Assembly (NCBI GenBank): GCA_945860865.1
Contig: CAMARW010000002.1
Coordinates: 186,001-250,000 of the forward strand
DNA: 64,000 bases
Reading direction: 5' to 3'
From: Chitinophaga pinensis
GTDB taxonomy: Bacteria; Bacteroidota; Bacteroidia; UKL13-3
Of this stretch, positions 33,921 to 43,947 are shown one piece after another. The position numbers were made by a program, and so were the translations under genes. How positions within the stretch are numbered: position 1 is the stretch's first letter; each line of letters starts with the position of its first letter. The notes beneath the pieces are model-generated. The model was not told the DNA's origin. It made no database searches and saw only the letters and a list, made by a program, of their open reading frames with translations.

Positions 33921-35732
33921 ATGCAGAATATCAGAAACATAGCGATTATCGCTCACGTAGATCATGGAAAAACTACTTTGGTAGACAAAATTATTCACCA
34001 AACACAGATTTTCCGCGAAAACCAAGAAAAAGGAGATTTAATTCTCGACAATAATGATTTAGAGCGTGAGCGCGGAATTACTATTTTAGCCAAAAACATT
34101 TCGGTAAATTACAAAGGCACTAAAATCAATATCATCGATACTCCTGGTCACAGTGACTTTGGCGGTGAGGTTGAGCGTGTTTTAAACATGGCCGATGGCG
34201 TTTTATTATTAGTGGATGCCTTTGAAGGTCCGATGCCGCAAACCCGCTTTGTTTTACAAAAAGCTTTGGCCTTAGGAAAAAAGCCTATTGTAGTAATTAA
34301 CAAAGTAGATAAGCCAAACTGTAGACCAGATGAGGTTCATGATGCTGTTTTTGATTTGTTTTTTAACTTAGAAGCAACAGAAGAACAATTAGATTTTCAT
34401 ACGATGTATGGTAGCTCTAAAATGGGTTGGATGGGTAGAGATTGGAAAAACCCAACCACAGATTTTACTGAGCTTTTAGAAGATATTATTACCCAAATAC
34501 CTGCCCCTAAGGTGGCCGAAGGTAATTTGCAAATGCAAATTACTTCATTAGACTACTCTTCTTTTACAGGAAGGATAGCTATTGGCAGAATTTTACGCGG
34601 TAGCGTAAAAGTTAATCAGCCAGTAAGTATTGTAAAGCGTGATGGTTCAATCCAAAAATCTAGGATTAAAGAACTATATACCTTTGAAGGTTTGGGTAAA
34701 TTAAAAGTAGAAGAAGCATTTGGTGGCGATATTTGTGCCGTTATGGGTATAGATGGTTTTGAAATTGGCGATACCATCGCAGATTTTGAAAATCCAGAAG
34801 GCTTAATTCCAATTAAAATTGACGAGCCTACCATGAACATGTTGTTTTGTATTAACAACTCTCCTTTCTTTGGTAAAGAAGGTAAATTCGTAACTTCTCG
34901 TCACTTACGTGATCGTTTGTTTAAAGAGCTAGAAAAGAATTTAGCTTTACGTGTAGAAGAAACCAACGCCGCAGATTCATACTTAGTATTTGGTAGAGGT
35001 ATTCTTCACTTATCTGTATTGATAGAAACCATGCGCCGCGAAGGATACGAATTACAAGTTGGACAACCGCAGGTTATCATCAAAGAAATTGATGGTCAGA
35101 AGTGCGAGCCAATAGAAATTTTAACTGTTAACGTGCCAGAAGAGTTCTCGGGTAAAGTAATTGAATACGTTAGTCAGAGAAAAGGCGATATGTTGGTAAT
35201 GGAACCTAAAGGAGACTTAATTCATTTAGAATTTGAAATTCCTTCACGTGGTATCATTGGTTTACGTAATAACTTATTAACTGCAACAGCAGGTGAGGCT
35301 ATTATGGCGCATAGGTTCAAGGCATTTGAGCCTTGGAAAGGTGCTATTCCTAACCGCGGAACAGGCGTTATGATTTCTGGTGAGCAAGGTAAAGCCATTG
35401 CTTACTCTATAGATAAATTACAAGACAGAGGAAGCTTCTTTGTAGAGGCCGGTGAAAACATTTACATGGGTCAGATTATTGGCGAAACCAATCGCCAAGA
35501 CGATTTAGTAATAAACATTACCAAAGAAAAGAAATTAACCAATATGCGTGCTTCTGGTTCGGATGATAAAACCAGAATTACACCTAAAATTAACTTCTCT
35601 TTAGAAGAATGTATGGAATACATACAAGCAGACGAACTAGTAGAAATTACGCCGCAATCATTGCGCTTACGCAAAATTCATTTAGAAGAAAATGACCGCA
35701 AGCGTTTCAAAAACTCAATGGCTAGCGCATAA
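33921..35732 (+). CDS. typA: Translational GTPase TypA/BipA
   Basis: A 603-residue GTPase. G motifs are in [10 protein letters not shown] (near the N-terminus), [21 protein letters not shown] and NKVDK; EF-G-like domains III and V and the BipA C-terminal domain ([35 protein letters not shown]) follow. It assists ribosome assembly and translation under stress. The frame opens at 33888, but the promoter overlaps that ATG and homologues start at [13 protein letters not shown], so 33921 is chosen. A terminator follows, then prfB. Confidence 0.97.
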   Translation: MQNIRNIAIIAHVDHGKTTLVDKIIHQTQIFRENQEKGDLILDNNDLERERGITILAKNISVNYKGTKINIIDTPGHSDFGGEVERVLNMADGVLLLVDAFEGPMPQTRFVLQKALALGKKPIVVINKVDKPNCRPDEVHDAVFDLFFNLEATEEQLDFHTMYGSSKMGWMGRDWKNPTTDFTELLEDIITQIPAPKVAEGNLQMQITSLDYSSFTGRIAIGRILRGSVKVNQPVSIVKRDGSIQKSRIKELYTFEGLGKLKVEEAFGGDICAVMGIDGFEIGDTIADFENPEGLIPIKIDEPTMNMLFCINNSPFFGKEGKFVTSRHLRDRLFKELEKNLALRVEETNAADSYLVFGRGILHLSVLIETMRREGYELQVGQPQVIIKEIDGQKCEPIEILTVNVPEEFSGKVIEYVSQRKGDMLVMEPKGDLIHLEFEIPSRGIIGLRNNLLTATAGEAIMAHRFKAFEPWKGAIPNRGTGVMISGEQGKAIAYSIDKLQDRGSFFVEAGENIYMGQIIGETNRQDDLVINITKEKKLTNMRASGSDDKTRITPKINFSLEECMEYIQADELVEITPQSLRLRKIHLEENDRKRFKNSMASA

Positions 35733-35739
35733 TACAAAT

Positions 35740-35779
35740 AACAATGGCAGTTTAAATTTTTAAGCTGCCATTGTTTTAT
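35740..35779 (+). terminator. Terminator of typA
   Basis: AACAATGGCAG (35740-35750) pairs perfectly with CTGCCATTGTT (35765-35775), 14-base A/T loop, then TTTATA. The prfB start codon is only 15 bases beyond the stem. Confidence 0.75.
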
Positions 35780-35790
35780 AAAGAAAGCAC

Positions 35791-36880
35791 ATGACAAGCG
35801 AACAATTAAAAAGTATAACGTTAAGGGTTGAAGACCTGAGGAGGTATCTTTGACGTTGAAGAAAAGTTACTCGATATAAGAGAAGAAGAAGCCCGCACTT
35901 TACAACCTGGCTTTTGGGACAACCCCAAAGAGGCCGAACGATTAGTGAAGGCAACCCGCATCAAAAAAATGTGGACCGATGCCCATGCCCATTGCGAAAA
36001 TGTAGTAGCAGATTTAGCTGTTTTATTTGAGTTTTACCAAGCAGGAGAAGGCACCGAAGAAGAGGTTGAAACAGCCTACCAAGATGCAAAAAAAATAGTA
36101 GAGGCGCTAGAGTTTAAAAACATGCTCAGTGCCGAGGAAGACCAGATGAACTGCATCATCAATATTAATTCGGGTGCAGGCGGAACAGAGAGTCAGGATT
36201 GGGCAGAGATGCTCATGCGCATGTATATTATGTATGCCGACAAGCAAGGCTTAAAAGCCGCTGTGGTAGATGAGCAGGCAGGCGATGGTGCTGGCATAAA
36301 ATCATGCGCCATTGAAGTAAGCGGCGATTTTGCTTATGGATTCTTAAAAGGAGAAAACGGCGTTCACCGCTTGGTAAGAATATCGCCATTTGATAGCAAT
36401 GCACGCAGGCATACTTCCTTTGCCTCTGTATATGTTTACCCGGTGGTAGATGATAGCATAGAAATAGATATTAAAGATGCCGATATAGAGTTTCAAACAT
36501 CGCGCTCGGGTGGAGCTGGTGGCCAAAATGTAAACAAGGTTGAAACCAAAGTACAACTTACCCATAAACCTACCGGGATTGTAATTGTTTGTCAGGTAGA
36601 ACGCTCTCAAAGTGCCAACAAAGAACGCGCGTTACAGATGTTACGCTCGCAGTTATATGAGCTAGAATTGCGCAAACAAAACGAGGCCAAATCGCTTATT
36701 GAAGCAGGTAAAAAGAAGATAGAATGGGGAAGCCAGATTAGAAACTATGTTTTTCATCCGTACAAATTAGTGAAAGATTTACGCACCCAAGTAGAAACAT
36801 CCGACGTACAAAAAGTAATGGATGGAGGCTTAGATGAGTTTATCAAAGCTTACCTCATGGAAAACTCCACCCATACCTAA
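35791..36880 (+). CDS. prfB: Peptide chain release factor 2, with programmed +1 frameshift
   Basis: Zero frame: ATG 35791 and 20 codons ending CTT TGA (35848-35853). Shifting +1 at CTTTGAC joins the frame from GAC 35852 to the stop at 36880, giving about 362 residues, close to E. coli RF2. Key motifs are in the second frame: stop-codon recognition SPF at about 198-200 (VRISPFDSN) and catalytic GGQ at about 243-245 ([10 protein letters not shown]). RF2 terminates at UGA and UAA, and the in-frame UGA gives negative autoregulation of its own synthesis. The gene converges with an SDR gene, one base between the stops. Confidence 0.97.
35839..35854 (+). promoter_or_regulatory. prfB programmed frameshift site
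   Basis: AGGAGGTATCTTTGAC: an internal Shine-Dalgarno AGGAGG (35839-35844), three bases, then CTT-TGA-C. This matches the classical RF2 site, including the 3-base spacing and the C after UGA. Confidence 0.97.
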
Positions 36881-36881
36881 A

Positions 36882-37646
36882 CTATTGTTTTTTATGAATA
36901 ATGCCCGGCACTGGCTGTGCCGTTGGCATTATCACCAATTCATTAATATTTACATGCGGTGGTGTGCTAATTACATAATAAATAGCATCTGCAATATCAC
37001 CGGCTTGCAAGCTATCAAAGCCTTGATAAATGGCCTTTGCACGTGCTTCATCACCATGAAAACGAACCACTGAAAACTCAGTTTCAACTGCACCTGGGTA
37101 AATTCCAGTTACCCTAATAGGGTGCATAGAAAGCTCTATACGCATGGCTTTATTAAGCGCATCAACTGCAAATTTAGTAGCACAATATACATTACCATTG
37201 GCATAAACTTCTTTTCCTGCAATGCTGCTAATGTTTACAATATATCCCGATTTGCGTTCAACCATACCCGGAATTATTTGCCTGCTTACATATAACAAAC
37301 CCTTGAGGTTGGTATCTATCATGGTTTCCCAATCTGACAAATCTCCCTTATCTATGGTGGCTAAGCCACTAGCTAAGCCCGCATTATTTACCAATACATC
37401 AATATTTTTAAAAGATTCTGGTAAATTTTCTATGGCGGCTTGAACCGATACTTTATCGCGAATATCAAAAGTAGCAGTATAGGATTCTGTTCCAAAACTG
37501 GCTTTAAGCGAGGCTTGCAGCGCCGTTAAGCGATCAGTTCTTCTTCCGCATAAAACTAAATTATAATCATTTTTAGCGAGTAAATAGGCTGTGGCTTCAC
37601 CTATCCCAGCAGTAGCGCCAGTAATAAAAGCAATTTTCTTGTTCAT
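36882..37646 (-). CDS. Short-chain dehydrogenase/reductase (YdfG-like)
   Basis: A 254-residue classical SDR. NAD(P) motif GATAGIGEATAYLL with CGRR after beta-2 (NADP preference), NNAGLAS, and catalytic Ser and YxxxK in ISSIAGKEVYANGNVYCATK. The pattern resembles the 3-hydroxy acid/serine dehydrogenase YdfG group. Substrate not identifiable from the sequence. It converges on prfB. Confidence 0.93.
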   Translation of the reverse strand: MNKKIAFITGATAGIGEATAYLLAKNDYNLVLCGRRTDRLTALQASLKASFGTESYTATFDIRDKVSVQAAIENLPESFKNIDVLVNNAGLASGLATIDKGDLSDWETMIDTNLKGLLYVSRQIIPGMVERKSGYIVNISSIAGKEVYANGNVYCATKFAVDALNKAMRIELSMHPIRVTGIYPGAVETEFSVVRFHGDEARAKAIYQGFDSLQAGDIADAIYYVISTPPHVNINELVIMPTAQPVPGIIHKKQ

Positions 37647-37652
37647 TTTTTA

Positions 37653-37660
37653 TATTTTCG
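37653..37660 (+). promoter_or_regulatory. Putative TTCG-type -7 element
   Basis: TATTTTCG, same variant as at rpmH. Transcription near 37665 would exclude the ATG at 37662 and favour the ATG at 37680 for the next gene. Confidence 0.3.
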
Positions 37661-37679
37661 AATGCTAGACCGAACAAAT

Positions 37680-38048
37680 ATGAATCTTTCTATCGAAAAA
37701 ACCGAGCACTATACCCAAATTGGTTCAGACCAAAATTACCTCAACCAAATACTGGCGGAGGAGATTGTAAAACAAGCAGAAGAGCAACTAAGCATAGCTG
37801 CAACGCTATACTTTGTTTTTGATATAAATAAAGTAACAGAAGTGGAAGCTGACGCCTTAATTACCTTACAAACATTTGCTATGAACCAAATGGAAAATGC
37901 GGGATTAGCTTTGTTTATTAATGAAAACAGGGAAGTACATGAACTTTTTTCTGAACATGATTTGGTAATTGTACCTACCCAAAGCGAAGCTGTAGAATTT
38001 ATCTACATGGACCAATTAGAAAAGCAATTTTTAACAGATAGCGAATAA
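37680..38048 (+). CDS. STAS-like (anti-sigma factor antagonist-like) small protein
   Basis: A 122-residue cytoplasmic protein. A short N-terminal part is followed by LYFVFDINKVTEVEADALITL, IFE-type strand-helix alternation and LALFINENREVHELFSEHDLVIVPTQSEAVEFIYMDQLE, resembling the STAS fold of anti-sigma antagonists. The usual phosphorylated serine of SpoIIAA is not obvious (the position reads TEVEAD), so control by phosphorylation is doubtful. It is followed 6 bases later by the RNase Z gene and is probably co-transcribed. The frame opens at 37662, but the second ATG is preferred. Confidence 0.6.
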   Translation: MNLSIEKTEHYTQIGSDQNYLNQILAEEIVKQAEEQLSIAATLYFVFDINKVTEVEADALITLQTFAMNQMENAGLALFINENREVHELFSEHDLVIVPTQSEAVEFIYMDQLEKQFLTDSE

Positions 38049-38054
38049 TAGTTA

Positions 38055-38840
38055 ATGGCATTTGAGGTAACCATTTTAGGTAACAGCTCGGCCTCCCCTA
38101 CTTTAAGCAGGCACCCGAGTTCACAGTATATAAATATATGCGATCATCATTTATTGGTAGATTGTGGCGAAGGAACGCAAATGCAGTTGCAGCGTTACAA
38201 AATTAAAAAATCTAAAATCTCCCATATTTTTATTAGTCATGTACACGGAGATCACATCCTTGGATTGCCCGGTTTATTGCTTTCTATGAACCTAGTAAAA
38301 CACGAAAAAGATGTTCATGTATATGGTCCGAAAGAACTTTTTGAAATATTAGATGTAATTTTTAAACATTCAGAAACAGAACTCAGTTTCCCGCTGCATT
38401 ACCATCCTATAGACCCCAATACCTCACAAATAATATTAGAAAATTCACAGTTCAGTGTTAAATCGTTTCCACTCTTTCACCGCATACCTACAATTGGTTA
38501 TCTTTTTAAAGAAAATAACACATTACCCGCCAACCAAGCTAAATCTTATGCATACTGTTCGGATACCTTGTTTGATGAACGCGTGATTAAATCTGTGGCA
38601 GATTCTGATTATTTATACCATGAAGCAACTTTTATGCACGACAAGCTAGAAAGGGCTATTAAGACGATGCACTCCACGGCCAAGCAAGCGGGATTAGCCG
38701 CTAAAATGGCCAATGTAAATCAACTATTGATTGGGCATTTTTCTTCACGCTACGACGATTTAACAGAACTTTTAAAAGAAGCGCAAACAGCGTTTCCCAA
38801 TACTCAATTGGCTTCAGAAGGCACTACTTTTGTGCTATAA
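38055..38840 (+). CDS. rnz: Ribonuclease Z-like metallo-hydrolase lacking the flexible arm
   Basis: A 261-residue metallo-beta-lactamase fold protein. Ligands are H62, H64, D66, H67 (SHVHGDHILGLPG), H142 (PLFHRIPT), D170 (YCSDT) and H228 (GHFSSRY). The HEATF and HSTAKQAG segments are those of RNase Z. Bacteroidota and Bacillus RNase Z proteins are about 300 residues and have, between YLFKE and the YCSDT strand, a 40-50-residue flexible arm that holds the tRNA elbow. Here only about 12 residues (151-163) join them. It may still mature tRNA 3' ends or have another substrate. The neighbouring tRNA-Pro lacks CCA, so a 3' processing enzyme is needed. Confidence 0.85.
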   Translation: MAFEVTILGNSSASPTLSRHPSSQYINICDHHLLVDCGEGTQMQLQRYKIKKSKISHIFISHVHGDHILGLPGLLLSMNLVKHEKDVHVYGPKELFEILDVIFKHSETELSFPLHYHPIDPNTSQIILENSQFSVKSFPLFHRIPTIGYLFKENNTLPANQAKSYAYCSDTLFDERVIKSVADSDYLYHEATFMHDKLERAIKTMHSTAKQAGLAAKMANVNQLLIGHFSSRYDDLTELLKEAQTAFPNTQLASEGTTFVL

Positions 38841-38899
38841 TAAGTGCATTAAGGCAATTAATCACTACTTTGCAGCGGTTATTTAAAAGTAAAACAAAT

Positions 38900-39775
38900 A
38901 TGCAAACCTTTACACCCAAAAATTGGGAAGAATATGAGTTATTAGACTGTGGCAATTTTGAGAAATTAGAACGATTTGGTTCAGTAGTAATTCGCAGACC
39001 AGAACCCCAAGCCTTATGGGATAAGGTATGGGAAGAAATAGAATGGAAAAAAAGAACTGACATTACCTTTAAACAAAAAGGTAGTCACAATGGCGAATGG
39101 ATAAACCCCAAGAAATTGCCTACAAAATGGCATTTACCTTACCAAACAGCTGATTATAAATTAAAATTTAACCTCTCGTTAACCTCATTTAAACACCTTG
39201 GTATTTTCCCAGAGCAAGCAGCCAATTGGGATTATATTTATGGTAAACTAAAGGGTATGGCTGAACCTAAATTTTTAAATTTATTTGCCTATACCGGTGG
39301 TGCAAGTATTGCTGCCAAAGCGGCGGGAGCAGATGTTACCCACGTAGATTCTGTGAAACAAGTTATTAGTTGGAGTAAAGAAAACATGGAAGCTTCAAAA
39401 CTCGACAATATTCGTTGGGTGGTAGAAGACGCCATGAAATTTGTGAAGCGCGAAGTAAAAAGGGGCAAAATTTACCAAGGAATTATTTTAGACCCACCCG
39501 CTTATGGTATTGGTGCCAATGGAGAAAGATGGCAATTAGAGGATAGTATTAATGAGTTGTTACAAGACATTTCTCTTTTGCTTGATCCCAAAGAACATTT
39601 TCTAATATTAAATGTTTACTCGCTAGGATTAAGCGCACTATTGGTTCAAAACTTGGTTCAGCAAAATTTTAAAAACTGCCAAAACCTAGAAAACGGCGAG
39701 TTGTATTTGCAAGCCCAATCTGGCATTCAATTGCCATTAGGTATTTTGGCTAGGTACCACCACATAGGCAATTAA
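38900..39775 (+). CDS. RlmI-like class I SAM methyltransferase
   Basis: A 291-residue enzyme. The Rossmann motif is FLNLFAYTGGASIAAKAAGADVTHVD (SAM site), followed by the catalytic-type LDPPAYG and the YQGIILDPP block that resembles the RlmI/YccW group of 23S rRNA cytosine-C5 methyltransferases. The usual N-terminal PUA domain is missing; the first 70 residues form a different small domain. The frame extends upstream to a TTG, but the ATG at 38900 gives a sensible start. RNA substrate is inferred. Confidence 0.83.
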   Translation: MQTFTPKNWEEYELLDCGNFEKLERFGSVVIRRPEPQALWDKVWEEIEWKKRTDITFKQKGSHNGEWINPKKLPTKWHLPYQTADYKLKFNLSLTSFKHLGIFPEQAANWDYIYGKLKGMAEPKFLNLFAYTGGASIAAKAAGADVTHVDSVKQVISWSKENMEASKLDNIRWVVEDAMKFVKREVKRGKIYQGIILDPPAYGIGANGERWQLEDSINELLQDISLLLDPKEHFLILNVYSLGLSALLVQNLVQQNFKNCQNLENGELYLQAQSGIQLPLGILARYHHIGN

Positions 39776-39793
39776 TTCTTTTAAAATAACATT

Positions 39794-40579
39794 TTGATAA
39801 GTTACAGTAAGCACCTCCACCAAACATCTTTACAATGGGTAACCTTTGTGCATGGCGCTGGCGGAAGTTCTACTATTTGGTATAAACAGCTCAAAGCATT
39901 TAAAGAACACTTTAATGTTTTATTGGTAGATTTACGCGGACATGGTAATTCAAAGTATCATTTAAAAGTAAAATATGATTTTGATACCATTACCCATGAT
40001 ATTTTGGAGGTTATAGATTTTGAGAACATAAAGAAATCTCATTTTGTTGGCATATCACTTGGAACCATATTAATTAGAAATTTAGCCGAAAAACACCCAC
40101 ATAGGGTAGAAAGTATGATAATGGGCGGAGCCATTATGAAGTTAAATTTTCGCTCACAATTACTCATGAAAACAGGCATTCTATTAAAATCTATAGTGCC
40201 CTATTTATGGCTATACAAAGTTTTCGCCTTTGTAATTATGCCTAATAAAAATCACAAAGAATCGCGATTGCTTTTTGTACGTGAGGCAAAAAAGTTGTAC
40301 CAAAAAGAGTTTATCCGTTGGTTCAAACTTAGTTCAGAAATCAATCCACTGCTGCGCTTTTTTAGAGCAGTAGATATCAATATTCCAACCCTGTATATCA
40401 TGGGTGAAGAAGATTATTTATTTTTACCAACGATTAAAAAAATTGCACAATCTCATGCCAGTGCACTATTGGTTGTAATAGCTAACTGTGGGCATGTAGT
40501 TAATGTAGAAAAGCCTAATGTATTTAATGATACGGTAATAAAATATTTGCTAAACAAGCCTGTAAATACAACTATTTAA
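39794..40579 (+). CDS. Alpha/beta-hydrolase
   Basis: A 261-residue alpha/beta-hydrolase. The oxyanion HGAGGSSTIWY, the nucleophile elbow GISLGT (Ser in GxSxG), the acid in IMGEEDYLF and the catalytic histidine in NCGHVVNVEKP make a complete triad. A cap region lies between about 120 and 195. Substrate unknown. Translation appears to start at TTG 39794, 18 bases after the methyltransferase gene. Confidence 0.88.
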   Translation: MISYSKHLHQTSLQWVTFVHGAGGSSTIWYKQLKAFKEHFNVLLVDLRGHGNSKYHLKVKYDFDTITHDILEVIDFENIKKSHFVGISLGTILIRNLAEKHPHRVESMIMGGAIMKLNFRSQLLMKTGILLKSIVPYLWLYKVFAFVIMPNKNHKESRLLFVREAKKLYQKEFIRWFKLSSEINPLLRFFRAVDINIPTLYIMGEEDYLFLPTIKKIAQSHASALLVVIANCGHVVNVEKPNVFNDTVIKYLLNKPVNTTI

Positions 40580-40714
40580 GTTGAATAAAAGCTGTTTTTA
40601 CAGGCCTTAAAAAACCTTTAAAACTTTTTTTAAAGCAGCCCAATAAAGTTTAAATCTTACGCCAATAAATATTTGTTTTACAGAGGTTTGTTATAATTTT
40701 TTTTGCAAAAAAAA

Positions 40715-42268
40715 TTATTTATCAGATTCAGTTCCCTCATTTGTCAAATTTATCTCTGGTCTCATTTGGGGGAAAAACAGCACATCTTGGATAGAAGATT
40801 GGTTAGTAAATAACATGCACAAACGGTCTATTCCAATACCAATTCCGGCGGTAGGTGGCATACCATATTCTAGGGCACGCAAGAAATCATGGTCAATAAA
40901 CATGGCTTCATCATCACCTCTCTCCATTAATTTAACTTGCTCTTCAAATCTAGCTCTTTGGTCTATAGGATCATTTAGCTCGGTATAGGCATTGGCAATT
41001 TCTTTTCCATTAACCATTAGTTCAAAGCGTTCTACCAAACCCTCTTTGCTTCTATGTTTTTTGGTAAGCGGACTCATTTCCACAGGATAATCAATGATAA
41101 AAGTAGGTTGAATGAAATTACCCTCACATTTTTCACTAAAAATCTCATCGATTAATTTCCCTTTACCAATGGTTGGAGAAACTTCAATATGCAATTCTTT
41201 ACAAACATTCCTGAGGGCTGTTTCATCCATATTGCTTACATCAAAGCCGGTATACTCCTGTATGGCTTCAAAAATGGAAATACGTTTAAAAGGAGCTTTA
41301 AATTGCAAAGTATTTTCGCCCATAGGTACTTCGGTGGTACCATGTAAATCTAAGGCAACTTTCTCTAGCATTTTTTCAGTAAAATCCATCATCCAATAAT
41401 AATCCTTGTATGCTACATAGAATTCAAGGATAGTAAATTCTGGATTGTGGGTTCTATCCATCCCTTCATTTCTGAAGTTTCTGCTAAATTCATATACCCA
41501 ATCAAAGCCACCAACAATTAAACGTTTAAGGTAAAGTTCATTGGCAACACGCAAATAAAAAGGAACATCTAAGGCATTGTGATGTGTTATAAACGGTTTT
41601 GCTGCAGCTCCACCAGGAATATTTTGCAAAACAGGCGTATCTACTTCAAGTGCTCCATGCGCATTTAAAAAATCGCGTATAGAACGAATCATTTGGGTGC
41701 GCTTTAAAAAAGTATCTTTAACCTGTGGATTTACGATTAAATCAGCATAACGCTGGCGGTATCTAAATTCTGGGTCGGTAACGGCATCAAAAGTTTCACC
41801 CTCTTTTTCTTTTACAATTGGCAGCGGATGTAGCGCTTTGGTAAGCAAAACAAATGATTTGGCATGAATAGAAATTTCGCCTGTTTTGGTTGTAAAAACA
41901 TAACCCTTTATCCCAATAATATCGCCAATATCGAGCAGTTTTTTAAATACCACATCGTACATGGTTTTATCATCTGCTTCACAAATATCATCTCTACGCA
42001 CATAAACTTGCACCCTACCCGCATCATCCTGAATAACTGCAAAATTTGCTTTGCCCATATCGCGCACACTCATAATTCTGCCAGCAATACTAACCTCTTT
42101 CCATTTGGGAGCCTCCATATCGGATGGATACTGCTGTTTTATTTCTGTAGAGGTAGTATTTACCTCAAAAAGCTCAGGTGGATACGCGTTAATACCAAGT
42201 TGGTTTAACTCTATTAATTTTTGTCTGCGGATTCTTTCCGGCTCACTTAAATGCTGATTATTTTCCAT
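40715..42268 (-). CDS. lysS: Lysyl-tRNA synthetase (class II)
   Basis: A 517-residue class II synthetase. The OB-fold anticodon-binding domain spans about 55-150 (VSIAGRIMSVRDMGKANFAVIQD); motif 2 is in VYEFSRNFRNEGMDRTHNPEFTILEFY and motif 3 in GIGIGIDRLCML. It charges tRNA-Lys. The frame begins at 42304, but the ATG at 42268 is preferred, since homologues start there and the -7 element (42278-42285) lies between the two. Confidence 0.97.
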   Translation of the reverse strand: MENNQHLSEPERIRRQKLIELNQLGINAYPPELFEVNTTSTEIKQQYPSDMEAPKWKEVSIAGRIMSVRDMGKANFAVIQDDAGRVQVYVRRDDICEADDKTMYDVVFKKLLDIGDIIGIKGYVFTTKTGEISIHAKSFVLLTKALHPLPIVKEKEGETFDAVTDPEFRYRQRYADLIVNPQVKDTFLKRTQMIRSIRDFLNAHGALEVDTPVLQNIPGGAAAKPFITHHNALDVPFYLRVANELYLKRLIVGGFDWVYEFSRNFRNEGMDRTHNPEFTILEFYVAYKDYYWMMDFTEKMLEKVALDLHGTTEVPMGENTLQFKAPFKRISIFEAIQEYTGFDVSNMDETALRNVCKELHIEVSPTIGKGKLIDEIFSEKCEGNFIQPTFIIDYPVEMSPLTKKHRSKEGLVERFELMVNGKEIANAYTELNDPIDQRARFEEQVKLMERGDDEAMFIDHDFLRALEYGMPPTAGIGIGIDRLCMLFTNQSSIQDVLFFPQMRPEINLTNEGTESDK

Positions 42269-42277
42269 AAGAAGCTT

Positions 42278-42285
42278 CAAAAATA
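42278..42285 (-). promoter_or_regulatory. -7 element of lysS
   Basis: Minus-strand TATTTTTG, a full match, 9 bases before the ATG at 42268; leader predicted at about 5-6 bases. Confidence 0.45.
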
Positions 42286-42347
42286 GGGAATCTTTATGAC
42301 CCATAAAATTAAAGTTTATAGGTAACTAAAAAAGTAAAAAAATAAAA

Positions 42348-43865
42348 TTAATTTTTTACTTGTTTTAAACGCCAGATATGGGTTTTTGCTTTTTGGTGCA
42401 GGCTACTTTCGTAATCAACTTGCTCGTAATTTAAAACTTGCTCGTAATATGCTTTTGCTAGTTCATAATAGTTTAGATTTTCATAAATCAATCCAAGTTG
42501 CAAGCAGGCATTAGGTATTAAATAGGTTTTAGCATCCTTCCCTAATGTTAAACAAGCTTTGTAAGATTGAATGGCTTCAGCATTTTTACCCAACTCCTGA
42601 AAAATTCTACCTAACCTGTAGTGGTATTCTATTTGTTGAAATTTACTAGGCAATGCAGAAATACTTACATTATTCATTTTTTGTAATGCCTTTTCATAAT
42701 ATCCACCATCAAATAATAATCTCACTTCCAGCAGTTGTTTTGAAGGAAAAACCCCTTTACCTAAATCGTGATTGATTAATTTTAACTCTGACCCAGCATC
42801 TTTAGTGTTTTTCTGCATTAAATCATGATAGACAAAAAATTTTGCACTGTCATTATCCATCCAGGCCAACCAAGAAAGCTTTTGATAAGCATCTTTATTT
42901 GCATTTTTGGTTTTAGTAAAAGTAATATACCGTTTGAACCAAATAGCTGCATTTTGATCTAACTGATGTAATAACAAATCGCCCATTATATAATCTAAGT
43001 ATACAATTTGGACATAATTTGAACCTATTGGTTTGGCCTTAAGCGTTTTTAAAGCCAAATTATTTTGGCCAGATTTTGCCGCTATATAGGTTAATACATA
43101 ACACTGCATTAAATTGGTTTGATAATCTTTTGCATAGGGCAAATAAAATTGCAGCGCTGCTTGCCTGTTTTTCCCAAAATTTAATTGAATTAGGGCATAA
43201 ATTAGCGATGCCTGCTGTTGCTCTATCAAGGGTTCATGCTGCGATTGATCTATATACTTTTTGAGTATTTTTAATCCAAGATTAAAATCTCCTTCTAAAC
43301 CCACAGCTTGCAATATCCAATTATACTGAGGCGGAAAACTACCTAAGAGAGCTTTAAGCGTGCCAAGTTCTTTTTTATGACTTATAAAATCTGGAAAGTT
43401 CTTTTCATTTAGGTTTACCTCTTGAAAAGCAATTTTAAAATCCCATGCAGCGCCTAAATATTCATTAAATAAACTTTTAACTATAGCACTTTGCAAGTGC
43501 ACACTTCCTTTGTAAAACAGGCGATAGGGCGAACTTGCTGGAAGAGTCTCTATTTTTTTAAGTGTAAGCTCATTAACTTTTTCAAAGGCTGATAGCATTC
43601 CTTTATCCTGCTGAATCATGATTTGAAAAAAACTGAGGTAATGATTTAGGTAACTTACAGCAATATTTTGTTCATGCTTATTGGCCTCTTTAGCAAATAT
43701 TAACTCAGCTTGTTTAAGTCGTAACGCGGCCAAATGAGCCATGCCTTCTTTTAAATTAGGAGAATATTCTACGTAGGAAGAGGCAATAGAGGAAAGGCTA
43801 GAGAAAGCTATTATCCCCAATAAAAATATACATTTATAAAACTTAAAAGGAAGCACTTTTTCCAC
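42348..43865 (-). CDS. Exported TPR protein of unknown function
   Basis: A 505-residue protein with a signal peptide (to about residue 28). Several helical repeats are visible; the last third has clear tetratricopeptide repeats (YHYRLGRIFQELGKNAEAIQSYKACL, ACLQLGLIYENLNYYELAKAYYEQVL). It is probably periplasmic or outer-membrane associated and mediates protein contacts. It sits between lysS and the zinc-ribbon/Nif3 genes, all on the minus strand, but a terminator stands before it, so it has its own transcription. Function unknown. Confidence 0.84.
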   Translation of the reverse strand: MEKVLPFKFYKCIFLLGIIAFSSLSSIASSYVEYSPNLKEGMAHLAALRLKQAELIFAKEANKHEQNIAVSYLNHYLSFFQIMIQQDKGMLSAFEKVNELTLKKIETLPASSPYRLFYKGSVHLQSAIVKSLFNEYLGAAWDFKIAFQEVNLNEKNFPDFISHKKELGTLKALLGSFPPQYNWILQAVGLEGDFNLGLKILKKYIDQSQHEPLIEQQQASLIYALIQLNFGKNRQAALQFYLPYAKDYQTNLMQCYVLTYIAAKSGQNNLALKTLKAKPIGSNYVQIVYLDYIMGDLLLHQLDQNAAIWFKRYITFTKTKNANKDAYQKLSWLAWMDNDSAKFFVYHDLMQKNTKDAGSELKLINHDLGKGVFPSKQLLEVRLLFDGGYYEKALQKMNNVSISALPSKFQQIEYHYRLGRIFQELGKNAEAIQSYKACLTLGKDAKTYLIPNACLQLGLIYENLNYYELAKAYYEQVLNYEQVDYESSLHQKAKTHIWRLKQVKN

Positions 43866-43905
43866 GAAGTTAGTGTTATTTATAGTATTGGTTTAATGCT
43901 TTGAT

Positions 43906-43947
43906 GTAGCAAAAAAAAATCGCCTGTTGGCGATTCTTTTTTGCTAC
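43906..43947 (-). terminator. Terminator overlapping the zinc-ribbon gene stop
   Basis: A near-perfect hairpin: GTAGCAAAAA...AATCGCC with GGCGATT...TTTTGCTAC around TGTT. On the minus strand it carries T-rich 3' side. The stop codon at 43944-43946 lies within the stem. Confidence 0.8.

Noticed and set aside
35945-36880. Truncated release factor starting at GTG 35945
   Set aside because: The upstream frameshift site and in-frame extension show this is only the second part of prfB.
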